Source: CAZFLD01 sp964519835 (GTDB taxonomy: Bacteria > Spirochaetota > Spirochaetia > DSM-27196 > CAZFLD01). From it: 11,676 bases of DNA. Shown here one piece after another: positions 1 through 6,310 of the stretch (the stretch's first letter is position 1; each line of letters opens with the position of its first letter). Made by a program: the position numbers and the translations under genes. A model generated the notes under the pieces. That model had not been told where the DNA came from, did not search any database, and worked only from the letters and a program-made list of their open reading frames with translations. The stretch covers positions 1 through 11,676 of the forward strand of contig CAZFLD010000106.1 in assembly GCA_964519835.1 (NCBI GenBank), in the 5' to 3' direction.

Positions 1-921
1 GTCCGAAACGCGAATGATGTGAAAGCCGAACTGGGTCTGCACAACTTCGGATATCTGGCCCGGTTCGAGGGCAAATGCCGACTCTTCAAAGGCCGGCACC
101 ATCTGGCCGCGGCCGAAGGTTCCCAGCGAGCCACCGTTGGGGCCGCTCGGGCCCTCGGAGACCTCACGCGCGGTTTCCGCAAAGTCCGCCCCGTCGAGCA
201 AGTCCTGCCGTACGGCCTCGGCACGCCGACGGGCATCCTCGATCGCCGATTCCTCACTCAGCTCCTGCGTGGAGATAAGAATGTGACTCGCGGTGACCTG
301 TGCGCCTTGTGCAAAGAGGTCGGTGTTCTCGTCGTAGAAGGTTTGTACATCTTCGTCGGATACCGCATCGGGTTCTTCCACAAACCTATCGAGAGCCTGT
401 TGAACTATCTGACCCCGCGATAGGTCCTCGCGCAACTGCTCCTCGGAGGTGTTGTTCGCCGCAAGGGCCTGCTGATAGGCGTCTTCCGTATCGAACTGGC
501 CCTGGATCCGCTCGATCTCTTGGTCCACAGCCTCCTCCTCCGGTTCAAGGCCCTCATCAACGGCCTTCTGGTACAAAAGCTCCTCTGCAATAAGCTGATC
601 CAAAATTTGCCCACGGAGTGTCTCTTGATCGGTCGGCGTAAGTTGGCGGCCCTGCATCATGTACTGGTTCTGAACCTGGTTTAGCGTCTGATTTAGCGTG
701 GCGCGCTCGATTCCAACACCGTTTACGGATGCCACGTAGGTTTCAGGGTCTAGCTCGCCGCCGTTGGTCCCATCTTGTGCTGTACCGGATCCGTCCTGTG
801 AAGACTCTTCTTCGGCGGGCGTTTCCTCTCCGCCGCCGCCGGCAAATGCCGGCGCGGCAATCAGTAGGACTCCAACGAGGACTCCCAATATCAAAAGCGT
901 GCTCTTAATGCGTGAAAACAT
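1..921 (-). CDS. SurA/PpiC-type periplasmic peptidyl-prolyl isomerase (C-terminus cut by window edge)
   Basis: Translating the minus strand from the ATG at 921 gives 307 residues open to the edge. Residues 1-27 are a signal peptide (basic start, long hydrophobic core, ending APAFA). Residues 28-60 are a low-complexity Gly/Glu/Asp/Ser linker. Residues about 61-185 form a helical SurA-like chaperone region. From about 208 comes a parvulin rotamase domain, with ASHILIS at its start, GGSLGTFGRGQMVPAFE in the middle and the typical FGFHIIRV near the cut. Proteins of this family isomerise prolyl bonds and chaperone unfolded outer-membrane proteins in the periplasm. An AGGAG ribosome site lies five bases before the ATG. 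The gene follows the sigma-54 regulator gene with a 55-bp gap and no visible terminator, so cotranscription is likely. The family call is secure; the exact type (SurA, PrsA or PpiD-like) is not. Confidence 0.9.
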   Translation of the reverse strand, partial: MFSRIKSTLLILGVLVGVLLIAAPAFAGGGGEETPAEEESSQDGSGTAQDGTNGGELDPETYVASVNGVGIERATLNQTLNQVQNQYMMQGRQLTPTDQETLRGQILDQLIAEELLYQKAVDEGLEPEEEAVDQEIERIQGQFDTEDAYQQALAANNTSEEQLREDLSRGQIVQQALDRFVEEPDAVSDEDVQTFYDENTDLFAQGAQVTASHILISTQELSEESAIEDARRRAEAVRQDLLDGADFAETAREVSEGPSGPNGGSLGTFGRGQMVPAFEESAFALEPGQISEVVQTQFGFHIIRVSD

Positions 922-976
922 ACAATCTCCTACGGTGATGATATAACTCTCACGGTAGCGATGGAGATGCCTGCGG

Positions 977-2302
977 TCAAGTTCGAAGGCCGAGCTCCGT
1001 GATACGACGGGCGAGGTTGTTTGGGAGTACATCGAGGGCCTCGGCCGTGCGCTTTACGGAGTTTCCGTGTCGGTGGAGGGCGCGCCGGATGTAGGCTGCC
1101 TCCAGGGTACGGCGCGCCTCGGTGAGTTTGAAGTCCTGGGAGAGGAGGGATTCGAGCTCGGAATCCGCGTGCGGGTCCGCCTCGGCATCCGGCACCTCGC
1201 CCAATACAACCAGCCGCTCCAAGACGCTTCGCAAGCTGCGGATGTTTCCCGGCATGGGGTGCACCTCCAAATACGCCAGGAGCTGCTCGGTCATCGGCGG
1301 CCGGACAACACCGTGGCGCGTGGCCAGGGTGTCCAAGAAAAACTCCGCGAGCGCGGGAATGTCTGCGCGCCTATCTCGAAGCGGAGGTAGAAAGACCGGC
1401 ACGATCGATAGGCGATAGTAGAGGTCTTCACGGAACTTACCGGTCTGCACCATCTCCTCGAGATTCCGATTTGTGGCGGCAACGATTCTTGTGTCTACCA
1501 CCAGCGTCGTTGTATCACCCACGCGCTGGATCTCTCCGGTTTCCAGAAATCGCAGGAGTTTGACCTGTGCCGAAGCGGGCAACTCGCCCACCTCGTCCAG
1601 GAAAAGGGTGCCCCCGGCTGCCGCGGAGATACGGCCGTCGGCGTCGGAAACGGCGCCTGTGAACGATCCCTTTTTGTGACCGAATAGCTCGCTCTCGATA
1701 AGCCCTTCAGGGATGGCGCCGCAGTTGATCTTCACAAGCGGCTTCTCGCCCCACGGCGAGAGCGCGTGAAGGAGCCGGGCGGCCACGTCCTTTCCCGTCC
1801 CGCTCTCCCCATTGATAAGCACGGTGACCTTGGTGCCGGCCAGGCGCCGTAGTTGCGACATTACTTTTTTCATCGCCTCGGACTTGAATTCCGAAAGCAC
1901 GTCGCCTAAGGACCTGCTCCTCAGAGACCTCAGCCGCATGGCGTTCTCGAGGGCGACCAAGAGACGCTCGGCGCGAACCGGTTTCTCGATAAAGTCGAAG
2001 GCGCCTCCACGCACCACCTCTAAGGCCTCCTCGAGCGTGGCGACACCGGAAATCACAATAACCGGCGTAAGGGGCGAGGTCTCTCCGACGGCCGCCAACA
2101 CGTCGCGGCCCGATGCCGAGCCGAGATAGAGGTCCGTGATGACCGCGGCAAACTCACTCACGCCCAGCGCCTTCCGCGCCCCCGATAGACTACGCTCCAC
2201 GACAGTCTTATAGCCGTCGCCGTGAAGGGTGAGGGCAATGCTTTGGGCGACGGCGGTGTCGTCGTCTACCACCAATACAGGTCTATGTTTGACTTGTTCC
2301 AT
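977..2302 (-). CDS. sigma-54-dependent response regulator, NtrX/NtrC type
   Basis: Counting from the in-frame TTG at 2305 (442 residues), the order is receiver, AAA+ sigma-54 activator, Fis-type HTH. The receiver has the acidic triad DDD (14-16), phosphoacceptor Asp58 and Lys108. The AAA+ domain has Walker A GESGTGKD (166-173), the sigma-54 contact loop as GSFTGA (213-218, usually GAFTGA), Walker B TLFLDEVG (233-240), sensor I ATNRN, arginine-finger region FREDLYYRL (291-299) and sensor II GNIRSLR (usually GNVREL). The HTH covers about 405-437. The protein should drive ATP-dependent open-complex formation by sigma-54 polymerase at target promoters once phosphorylated. A GGAG lies 10 bases before the ATG at 2302 and 7 before the TTG at 2305, so either start is possible. 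The start overlaps the 3' end of the kinase gene by about 20 bases, which implies translational coupling with its partner kinase. Confidence 0.95.
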   Translation of the reverse strand: MEQVKHRPVLVVDDDTAVAQSIALTLHGDGYKTVVERSLSGARKALGVSEFAAVITDLYLGSASGRDVLAAVGETSPLTPVIVISGVATLEEALEVVRGGAFDFIEKPVRAERLLVALENAMRLRSLRSRSLGDVLSEFKSEAMKKVMSQLRRLAGTKVTVLINGESGTGKDVAARLLHALSPWGEKPLVKINCGAIPEGLIESELFGHKKGSFTGAVSDADGRISAAAGGTLFLDEVGELPASAQVKLLRFLETGEIQRVGDTTTLVVDTRIVAATNRNLEEMVQTGKFREDLYYRLSIVPVFLPPLRDRRADIPALAEFFLDTLATRHGVVRPPMTEQLLAYLEVHPMPGNIRSLRSVLERLVVLGEVPDAEADPHADSELESLLSQDFKLTEARRTLEAAYIRRALHRHGNSVKRTAEALDVLPNNLARRITELGLRT

Positions 2303-3515
2303 CAATCACAATCTCCACACGCGCTCCGGGGCCCGGGAGCATACAAACGCTCCACCCGTGAGCTTCAACAACGCGTGCCACAAAAGCAAGCCCAAGGCCC
2401 ATTCCTTGGGACTTTGTTGTCACCTCGTCCTCGAAGACGGTCGTCTCGAGGCCGGCGGGCACGCCGGGCCCGTCGTCTCCCGCCCAGAGAGTCACCGCGC
2501 CGAAAGCGCCTGAGAGCTTGGAGTCGCCGACGATCGCACCGGCAATGGGACCATCAAACGCCGCACCGAAACAAAACATCGTGGCACCGGCATCGCGGGA
2601 GTTGGCGGCCAGGTTTCGAAACGACTCTGTGACGAGATCAACGTCACAGGCGATAGTCGGCGGCAGCGTAGCGGCCGGCGCCGTCGGGGTGTTGAAGACC
2701 GTCGCGGGCTCGGAGATCTCGAGCTCCGGAAACTCGGCGGCAAGGACCGCACGAATCTCAGTCAGCAGTGTGGCCACCTCACGAGTCTCCTTGAACGGCG
2801 TCGGCGCCCGGTAGACGGTTCGAAACTGTTCCACAAGGCGCTCCACGCGCTGGGACTGTCCTTCAATAAGCCGCAGCGCTTGTTCGCCGGCGACGCCCGG
2901 GTTCCGTCGGATTTCCCTGACCGCAAGGCCAATCGGGGTAAGGCCGTTTTTGAGCTGGTGCACAACAAAACGTCCGAGATTTTCGCGTTCCGCCAGCTTG
3001 ATACGCCGGTTCTGTTCTTCGATTCGCTCGAGCATCTCGTTGGCTCTTGTCGCCAGCGTCCTGATCTCCACTGCCGCCGCCGTTGGCGTTTCAAGGCGGC
3101 CGCGCGTTTGCGGATATGTGGATAGAAATGCCGACGCCCGACCAATCGGCCCGGTTATGCTTCGGCGTGTTACGGCCACCACGGCAACCGCAATGGCAAT
3201 TGAGATAATCGCGGTGGCAATCAGGGTTGTGGACAGGGATTCACGGACAAGACGCCCCACGACCAAGAGCCGACCGGTCCCGGCCGCAGCTCGATCGAGG
3301 TCGTTCCCTACTTCCTCGGTCAACCCATAGGCCTCCTCCGAATCCAGCGTTTGGTAAAGGCGCCGGAGGTCTCGCCGAGCGTCCTCCACGGCGTCGGCAA
3401 TACCGGTAGCTTCGATCTGTTCCAAGGCATTGCCTGCAACAATCAGGCCGATCAGCGGTCCTCCTACGGAGAGGAGTAGAAGAGCCGACACGATAAACGC
3501 CAAAAAGAGCTTCAC
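2283..3515 (-). CDS. NtrY/NtrB-like membrane sensor histidine kinase
   Basis: The protein has 410 residues. Transmembrane segments lie at about 2-27 and 95-116 and flank a periplasmic loop of only about 65 residues. A HAMP-like linker and coiled coil (about 118-180) follow. The phosphorylation helix has His186 in FVVHQLKNGLTPIG, an H-x-L-K-N variant of the H-box typical of NtrB/NtrY-type kinases. The ATP-binding domain has an N-box NLAANSRDAG (301-310), DDGPGVP (347-353) and GMGLGL (371-376). It should phosphorylate the sigma-54 regulator encoded immediately downstream. The start is GTG with GGAG six bases upstream; it lies 12 bp after the stop of the DUF4390-like gene and its end overlaps the regulator gene. 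The small periplasmic domain resembles no named sensor domain I recognise, so the signal is unknown. Confidence 0.93.
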   Translation of the reverse strand: MKLFLAFIVSALLLLSVGGPLIGLIVAGNALEQIEATGIADAVEDARRDLRRLYQTLDSEEAYGLTEEVGNDLDRAAAGTGRLLVVGRLVRESLSTTLIATAIISIAIAVAVVAVTRRSITGPIGRASAFLSTYPQTRGRLETPTAAAVEIRTLATRANEMLERIEEQNRRIKLAERENLGRFVVHQLKNGLTPIGLAVREIRRNPGVAGEQALRLIEGQSQRVERLVEQFRTVYRAPTPFKETREVATLLTEIRAVLAAEFPELEISEPATVFNTPTAPAATLPPTIACDVDLVTESFRNLAANSRDAGATMFCFGAAFDGPIAGAIVGDSKLSGAFGAVTLWAGDDGPGVPAGLETTVFEDEVTTKSQGMGLGLAFVARVVEAHGWSVCMLPGPGARVEIVIDGTSQT

Positions 3516-3527
3516 GTAATGCTCCGC

Positions 3528-4022
3528 CTAAAATCGATGGCGCAGACTCGGTCCGGGTGTTCCCCAGATGCGGTCTACAAAGACTTGCTCGACATCGGGA
3601 AGCTCGAGCTCGGCTTCGGCGAGGAGCAGACGGGGATCGTCTATACGTTCGGAGATACAAAACAAAAAGAGGTCGGCCAACGCAGGCTCGAGCGAAGCGT
3701 AGTGTCGTTCGTCACGACCGTGGGCGACGCGGTAGCTGTCGGCCAGACCGTCGTAGGTGACGGTTTTCGCAACAGAAATCTCGCGTCTCCCGGCGGCTCC
3801 ATAGTAGAGAATCGCCGCGTAGCGAACGGTAACGGGATTCGACGATTCGATAAGACGCCTCAGGTCCTCGGTAAGCCCATCGTGGACCACGACGTCGACC
3901 TGCACGATTCCGTCGGAGACCGTCACGTCCGCGGCCACGAGCGAGACCTCGATGAGGGCGATAAATCCAAGGGCCGCCGCGAAGTCACGAAAAAACGTCG
4001 AGAGTGCCTCGCCAAGACTCAT
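3528..4022 (-). CDS. exported DUF4390-like protein upstream of the NtrY-like kinase
   Basis: From the ATG at 4022 the product has 164 residues. An N-terminal hydrophobic stretch (GFIALIEVSLVAAD) looks like a signal peptide or membrane anchor. The rest is a mixed alpha/beta domain with SNPVTVRYAAILYYG, then REISVAKTVTYDGLADSYRV. This pattern, the size, and the position directly before an NtrY-like kinase and NtrX-like regulator match my memory of DUF4390, which sits next to ntrYX in several proteobacteria. That assignment is from pattern memory only. A longer GTG start at 4049 is open, but it lies inside the stem of the terminator at 4042-4068. Neither start has a convincing ribosome site. A TTG at 4040 is a third option. 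The role is unknown; a periplasmic partner of the kinase is an inference from position. Confidence 0.65.
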   Translation of the reverse strand: MSLGEALSTFFRDFAAALGFIALIEVSLVAADVTVSDGIVQVDVVVHDGLTEDLRRLIESSNPVTVRYAAILYYGAAGRREISVAKTVTYDGLADSYRVAHGRDERHYASLEPALADLFLFCISERIDDPRLLLAEAELELPDVEQVFVDRIWGTPGPSLRHRF

Positions 4023-4032
4023 AGTAGTCAGT

Positions 4033-4068
4033 GTAAACAAACGCCCCACCGTGGAAAACGGCGGGGCG
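4033..4068 (-). terminator. rho-independent terminator after the outer-membrane protein gene
   Basis: Arms 4058-4068 and 4042-4052 pair over 11 positions with one A-C mismatch around a 5-base loop (4053-4057). On the minus strand the stem is followed at once by TTTGTTTAC. It sits 30 bp past the stop of the protein gene ending at 4098. The T run is on the minus-strand side only, so termination is directional. It separates that gene from the DUF4390/kinase/regulator genes, which must be reached by read-through or by a promoter overlapping this short interval. Confidence 0.8.
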
Positions 4069-4097
4069 CGAGCCTCACGAAATTCTGACGATCAGGC

Positions 4098-5015
4098 CTA
4101 ATATCGAAAGTGGGGGCCAATACGAACCCAGGCGTTCATCGGATTCCAGTCCGGCGGTGTGGATGTTCCTTGGTGGACACCTGCCGCGGGTTTCCAATCC
4201 TGAATCGGCACAAAGTAGTCAAACCCGCCTTCAATGCCGAGGCGAACAACGTTGGCGTCATCCAGGGCGATCTGAACGCCGAGGGCTCCTCCGAGTTGTA
4301 GTAGACTCCGACTCCACTCCACATCACCGGTCACGATATTGACGGTGGTCTCGAGCACGTCGCGCCTGCTTCGCTCGACGGTAAGGGACTCGCCGGCCAC
4401 ACCGATACGCGCCGCGCTGGTCAGAAAGAGAACGTCTTGGACCGGCTCGAGCTTCCCTGCAACAACAAGACTTCCCATGCCGATACCCCAGTTCGCGTAG
4501 CTGTAGTAATCGTCGTATCCGTCTCCGTCTTCATCCACCGTGTCGTTGGCGTCGTTGGCGGCTGTTTGGTGGGTCAGGAAGCCAAGATTCGAATAGCCGC
4601 CGCTCCAGAAGTCAAAACCTATCTGGAAGTTGCGGGAGAACGACCAGCGCCACGTGCCGCCGCCGCTGTCGACCATGGGGAACATAAACTCGGAATAGCC
4701 GGCCGTCCCGTCGTCCCGGTCAAAGGCACCGACGCCGGCCACATAGGAGTTTAGCGTGCCGATATCCAGGAAATACCGAAAGGGATAGAACTGACTTCCG
4801 CCGCCGCCGGCGTCCGGGGCGCGCATCTCGTAGTCTTCGTCTTCCTCCCCCGTGATCCGAGCAAGTCGATGGTTGATGGCCTGTAGCTGCTCTACAACAT
4901 CGGCAAGTATTACGTCTTCACCACCTTCCTCGTGCTCGTCTCTTTCCCCGTGCTCATCCGCCGGCGCAAACCCGGCGACGAGCGCCATTATCACAAACAA
5001 CAAAATTCTTCTCAT
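4098..5015 (-). CDS. exported outer-membrane-type protein of unknown function
   Basis: The 305-residue product starts with a signal peptide (1-19, ending APA). A charged segment rich in His, Glu and Asp (20-33) follows, then a short amphipathic helix (35-55) and an acidic stretch with a Gly run (58-73). From about 75 to the end, alternating aromatic and small residues form strand-like segments, and the chain ends WVRIGPHFRY, an aromatic end usual in outer-membrane beta-barrels. Residues 161-169 (DEDGDGYDD) look like a calcium-binding loop of thrombospondin type-3 or dockerin type, placed between two strands. GGAG lies six bases before the ATG. The gene has its own sigma-54-type promoter upstream and a terminator downstream, so it is probably a single-gene transcript under stress or nutrient control. 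I do not recognise a named family; porin-like or structural roles are both open. Confidence 0.75.
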   Translation of the reverse strand: MRRILLFVIMALVAGFAPADEHGERDEHEEGGEDVILADVVEQLQAINHRLARITGEEDEDYEMRAPDAGGGGSQFYPFRYFLDIGTLNSYVAGVGAFDRDDGTAGYSEFMFPMVDSGGGTWRWSFSRNFQIGFDFWSGGYSNLGFLTHQTAANDANDTVDEDGDGYDDYYSYANWGIGMGSLVVAGKLEPVQDVLFLTSAARIGVAGESLTVERSRRDVLETTVNIVTGDVEWSRSLLQLGGALGVQIALDDANVVRLGIEGGFDYFVPIQDWKPAAGVHQGTSTPPDWNPMNAWVRIGPHFRY

Positions 5016-5039
5016 AGCTTTCTCCCTGCGCTTGTTTTA

Positions 5040-5055
5040 CGGGATCAACATCCCG
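5040..5055 (-). other. hairpin at the predicted 5' end of the outer-membrane protein mRNA
   Basis: CGGGAT (5040-5045) and ATCCCG (5050-5055) form a perfect 6-bp stem with a 4-base loop. The transcription start expected from the sigma-54 promoter is near 5054, so the stem would be the first structure in the mRNA, about 20 bases before the ribosome site. There is no T run, so it is not a terminator. A role in mRNA stability is a guess. Confidence 0.4.
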
Positions 5056-5063
5056 CTACGGAG

Positions 5064-5081
5064 TAGCAGCATCCGTGCCAA
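5064..5081 (-). promoter_or_regulatory. sigma-54 (-24/-12) promoter for the outer-membrane protein gene
   Basis: The minus strand reads TTGGCACGGATGCTGCTA from 5081 to 5064. The invariant GG (5079-5078) and GC (5067-5066) are separated by exactly 10 bases. Against the consensus TGGCACGNNNNTTGC only one core base differs (CTGC for TTGC). The predicted start near 5054 leaves a leader of about 39 bases with a good ribosome site before the ATG at 5015. A sigma-54 activator is encoded about 2.7 kb downstream. Upstream, CGGTTACCG (5147-5155) and CGGTTCCG (5173-5180) could be activator half-sites, but this is weak. Confidence 0.75.
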
Positions 5082-5223
5082 GACGGCTCGCGAGGAGATA
5101 GGTCGTTATTGCGAAGTGATTTATCTCGCCGGACTTGATGAGACGACGGTTACCGCGTGGCAGAGCGGCAACCGGTTCCGACCAGGCCGAATATCGGTAG
5201 TGATAGGCGTCGGAGCGTGTGGC

Positions 5224-6240
5224 CTATCGAACTTGATACGCCGTGGCGCCGGTGCGTATCCACTGATCCACCGCCTCCGCCGACATTCTGCGCATCCCCG
5301 CCTTGCCCTGGTCGGATTCCGAGCCCACGTGAGGACCACAGACGATGTTGAGGGTCTCAGCCCGCTCACCGTCCAGAGGCAGGTCCGGCCGACGCCACGG
5401 ATCATCGACGCCGTAGCCAAAGAGCCGATTCTCGGCTACACGACGGTATACCTCGGTGTCGTCGACAAGGTGGGCGCGGGCGCAATTGATAAGGCAAGCG
5501 GTCGACTTCATCAAATCGAGCTCACGAGCGCCGATTATCTGCTCCGTGCTGGAGGCGTGGAGCGTCACAAAGTCGGACTCGGAGAGCAACTCGTCGAGAT
5601 CGACGTAGCGGAAGCCTCGCTCCTCCGCCCATGCCGTGTTTGGGCAAAGATCGTTGGCAAGCACCTTCATCGAAAAACCCGACAGGAGGGAGGCCACGAT
5701 TCTGCCGATACGACCGGTACCAACGATACCGAGGGTCTTGCCGCTGACATCGAGGCGCGAGGGACCCGACTTTCCCTTACCCCGGGAGGCCAGGCTGTGT
5801 TGGGCAACGCGCCGGCCGGCGACGCTTAGAAGCGTGGATACCGCCCACTCCGCCGTGGGGAGGCTGTTGGCCCCCGGCGTATTGGCAACGGCGACTCCGG
5901 CCGCTTTGGCACCGTCCAAGTCTACGGAGTCGACGCCGACACCATAGCGAGCAACAAGCTCGAGGCCGCCGGCGCCCGCGGCGGCAAGCACATCCGGCGA
6001 GTAGCGCTCGAGGTCGGCGATCGTCGCGCTTACCCCGGCGAGCTCTTCAACGGTAACCGGAACGGATGGATCGCGATCGCAACGATACTCCACTTCGGCG
6101 AGTCCGTCGGCGACAAGCCCCTCCAAGAGCCGCTTCCCGACATGCTCATCGGCCGGATGGGTGAGGAGCTCGTCCAAGAAGCTCACGGCAAAGACAAGGA
6201 TTTTCCGAGGTGGCCTCGTTTTGTCTGTAGTCATTGGCAT
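5224..6240 (-). CDS. D-isomer specific 2-hydroxyacid dehydrogenase, phosphoglycerate dehydrogenase-like
   Basis: From the ATG at 6240 the protein has 338 residues, the usual length. It should oxidise or reduce a 2-hydroxyacid/2-oxoacid pair with NAD(H) in the cytoplasm. Visible marks are YGVGVDSVDLDGAKAAGV and NTPGANSLPTAEWAV (about 99-133), the Rossmann loop GTGRIG (174-179), the catalytic arginine in INCARAHLVD (Arg255) and the catalytic histidine in GPHVGSES (His304). The usual catalytic glutamate of the xEP motif seems replaced: the sequence there is GVDDPWRRPD, with Arg at the expected position. An upstream extension to 6459 is open, but it reads through the divergent kinase gene and is not credible. 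No ribosome site is clear. The gene is divergent from the hybrid kinase gene. The substrate cannot be told from sequence. Confidence 0.88.
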   Translation of the reverse strand: MPMTTDKTRPPRKILVFAVSFLDELLTHPADEHVGKRLLEGLVADGLAEVEYRCDRDPSVPVTVEELAGVSATIADLERYSPDVLAAAGAGGLELVARYGVGVDSVDLDGAKAAGVAVANTPGANSLPTAEWAVSTLLSVAGRRVAQHSLASRGKGKSGPSRLDVSGKTLGIVGTGRIGRIVASLLSGFSMKVLANDLCPNTAWAEERGFRYVDLDELLSESDFVTLHASSTEQIIGARELDLMKSTACLINCARAHLVDDTEVYRRVAENRLFGYGVDDPWRRPDLPLDGERAETLNIVCGPHVGSESDQGKAGMRRMSAEAVDQWIRTGATAYQVR

Positions 6241-6275
6241 AGGGTAGCACAAACGCCGGAATGAGAAAAATATCG

Positions 6276-6304
6276 TTGCAGCACAAAAGGACACTGGATA
6301 CGAT
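6276..6304 (+). promoter_or_regulatory. possible sigma-70 promoter of the hybrid kinase gene
   Basis: TTGCAG (6276-6281) and TACGAT (6299-6304) are separated by 17 bases, with 3/6 and 4/6 consensus matches. Transcription would begin within a base or two of the GTG at 6311, which would give a leaderless mRNA and explain the lack of a ribosome site. The match is modest. The rest of the 70-bp divergent interval must also hold the promoter of the dehydrogenase gene on the other strand. Confidence 0.35.
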
Positions 6305-6310
6305 CGACGG

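Noticed and set aside
405..614. Small frames opposite or within the PpiC-type gene and other long antisense frames across the window
   Set aside because: They are shadows of strongly supported genes in GC-rich DNA and show no protein-like motifs or ribosome sites.
2582..2596. Plus-strand TGGCACCGGCATCGC, which fits the GG-N10-GC spacing of sigma-54 promoters
   Set aside because: It lies antisense inside the kinase gene, has two or more consensus mismatches, and no plus-strand gene follows.
6234..6250. TTGGCATAGGGTAGCA upstream of the hybrid kinase as a sigma-54 promoter
   Set aside because: The spacing between GG and GC is 9 rather than 10 bases, and it overlaps the start codon of the divergent gene.
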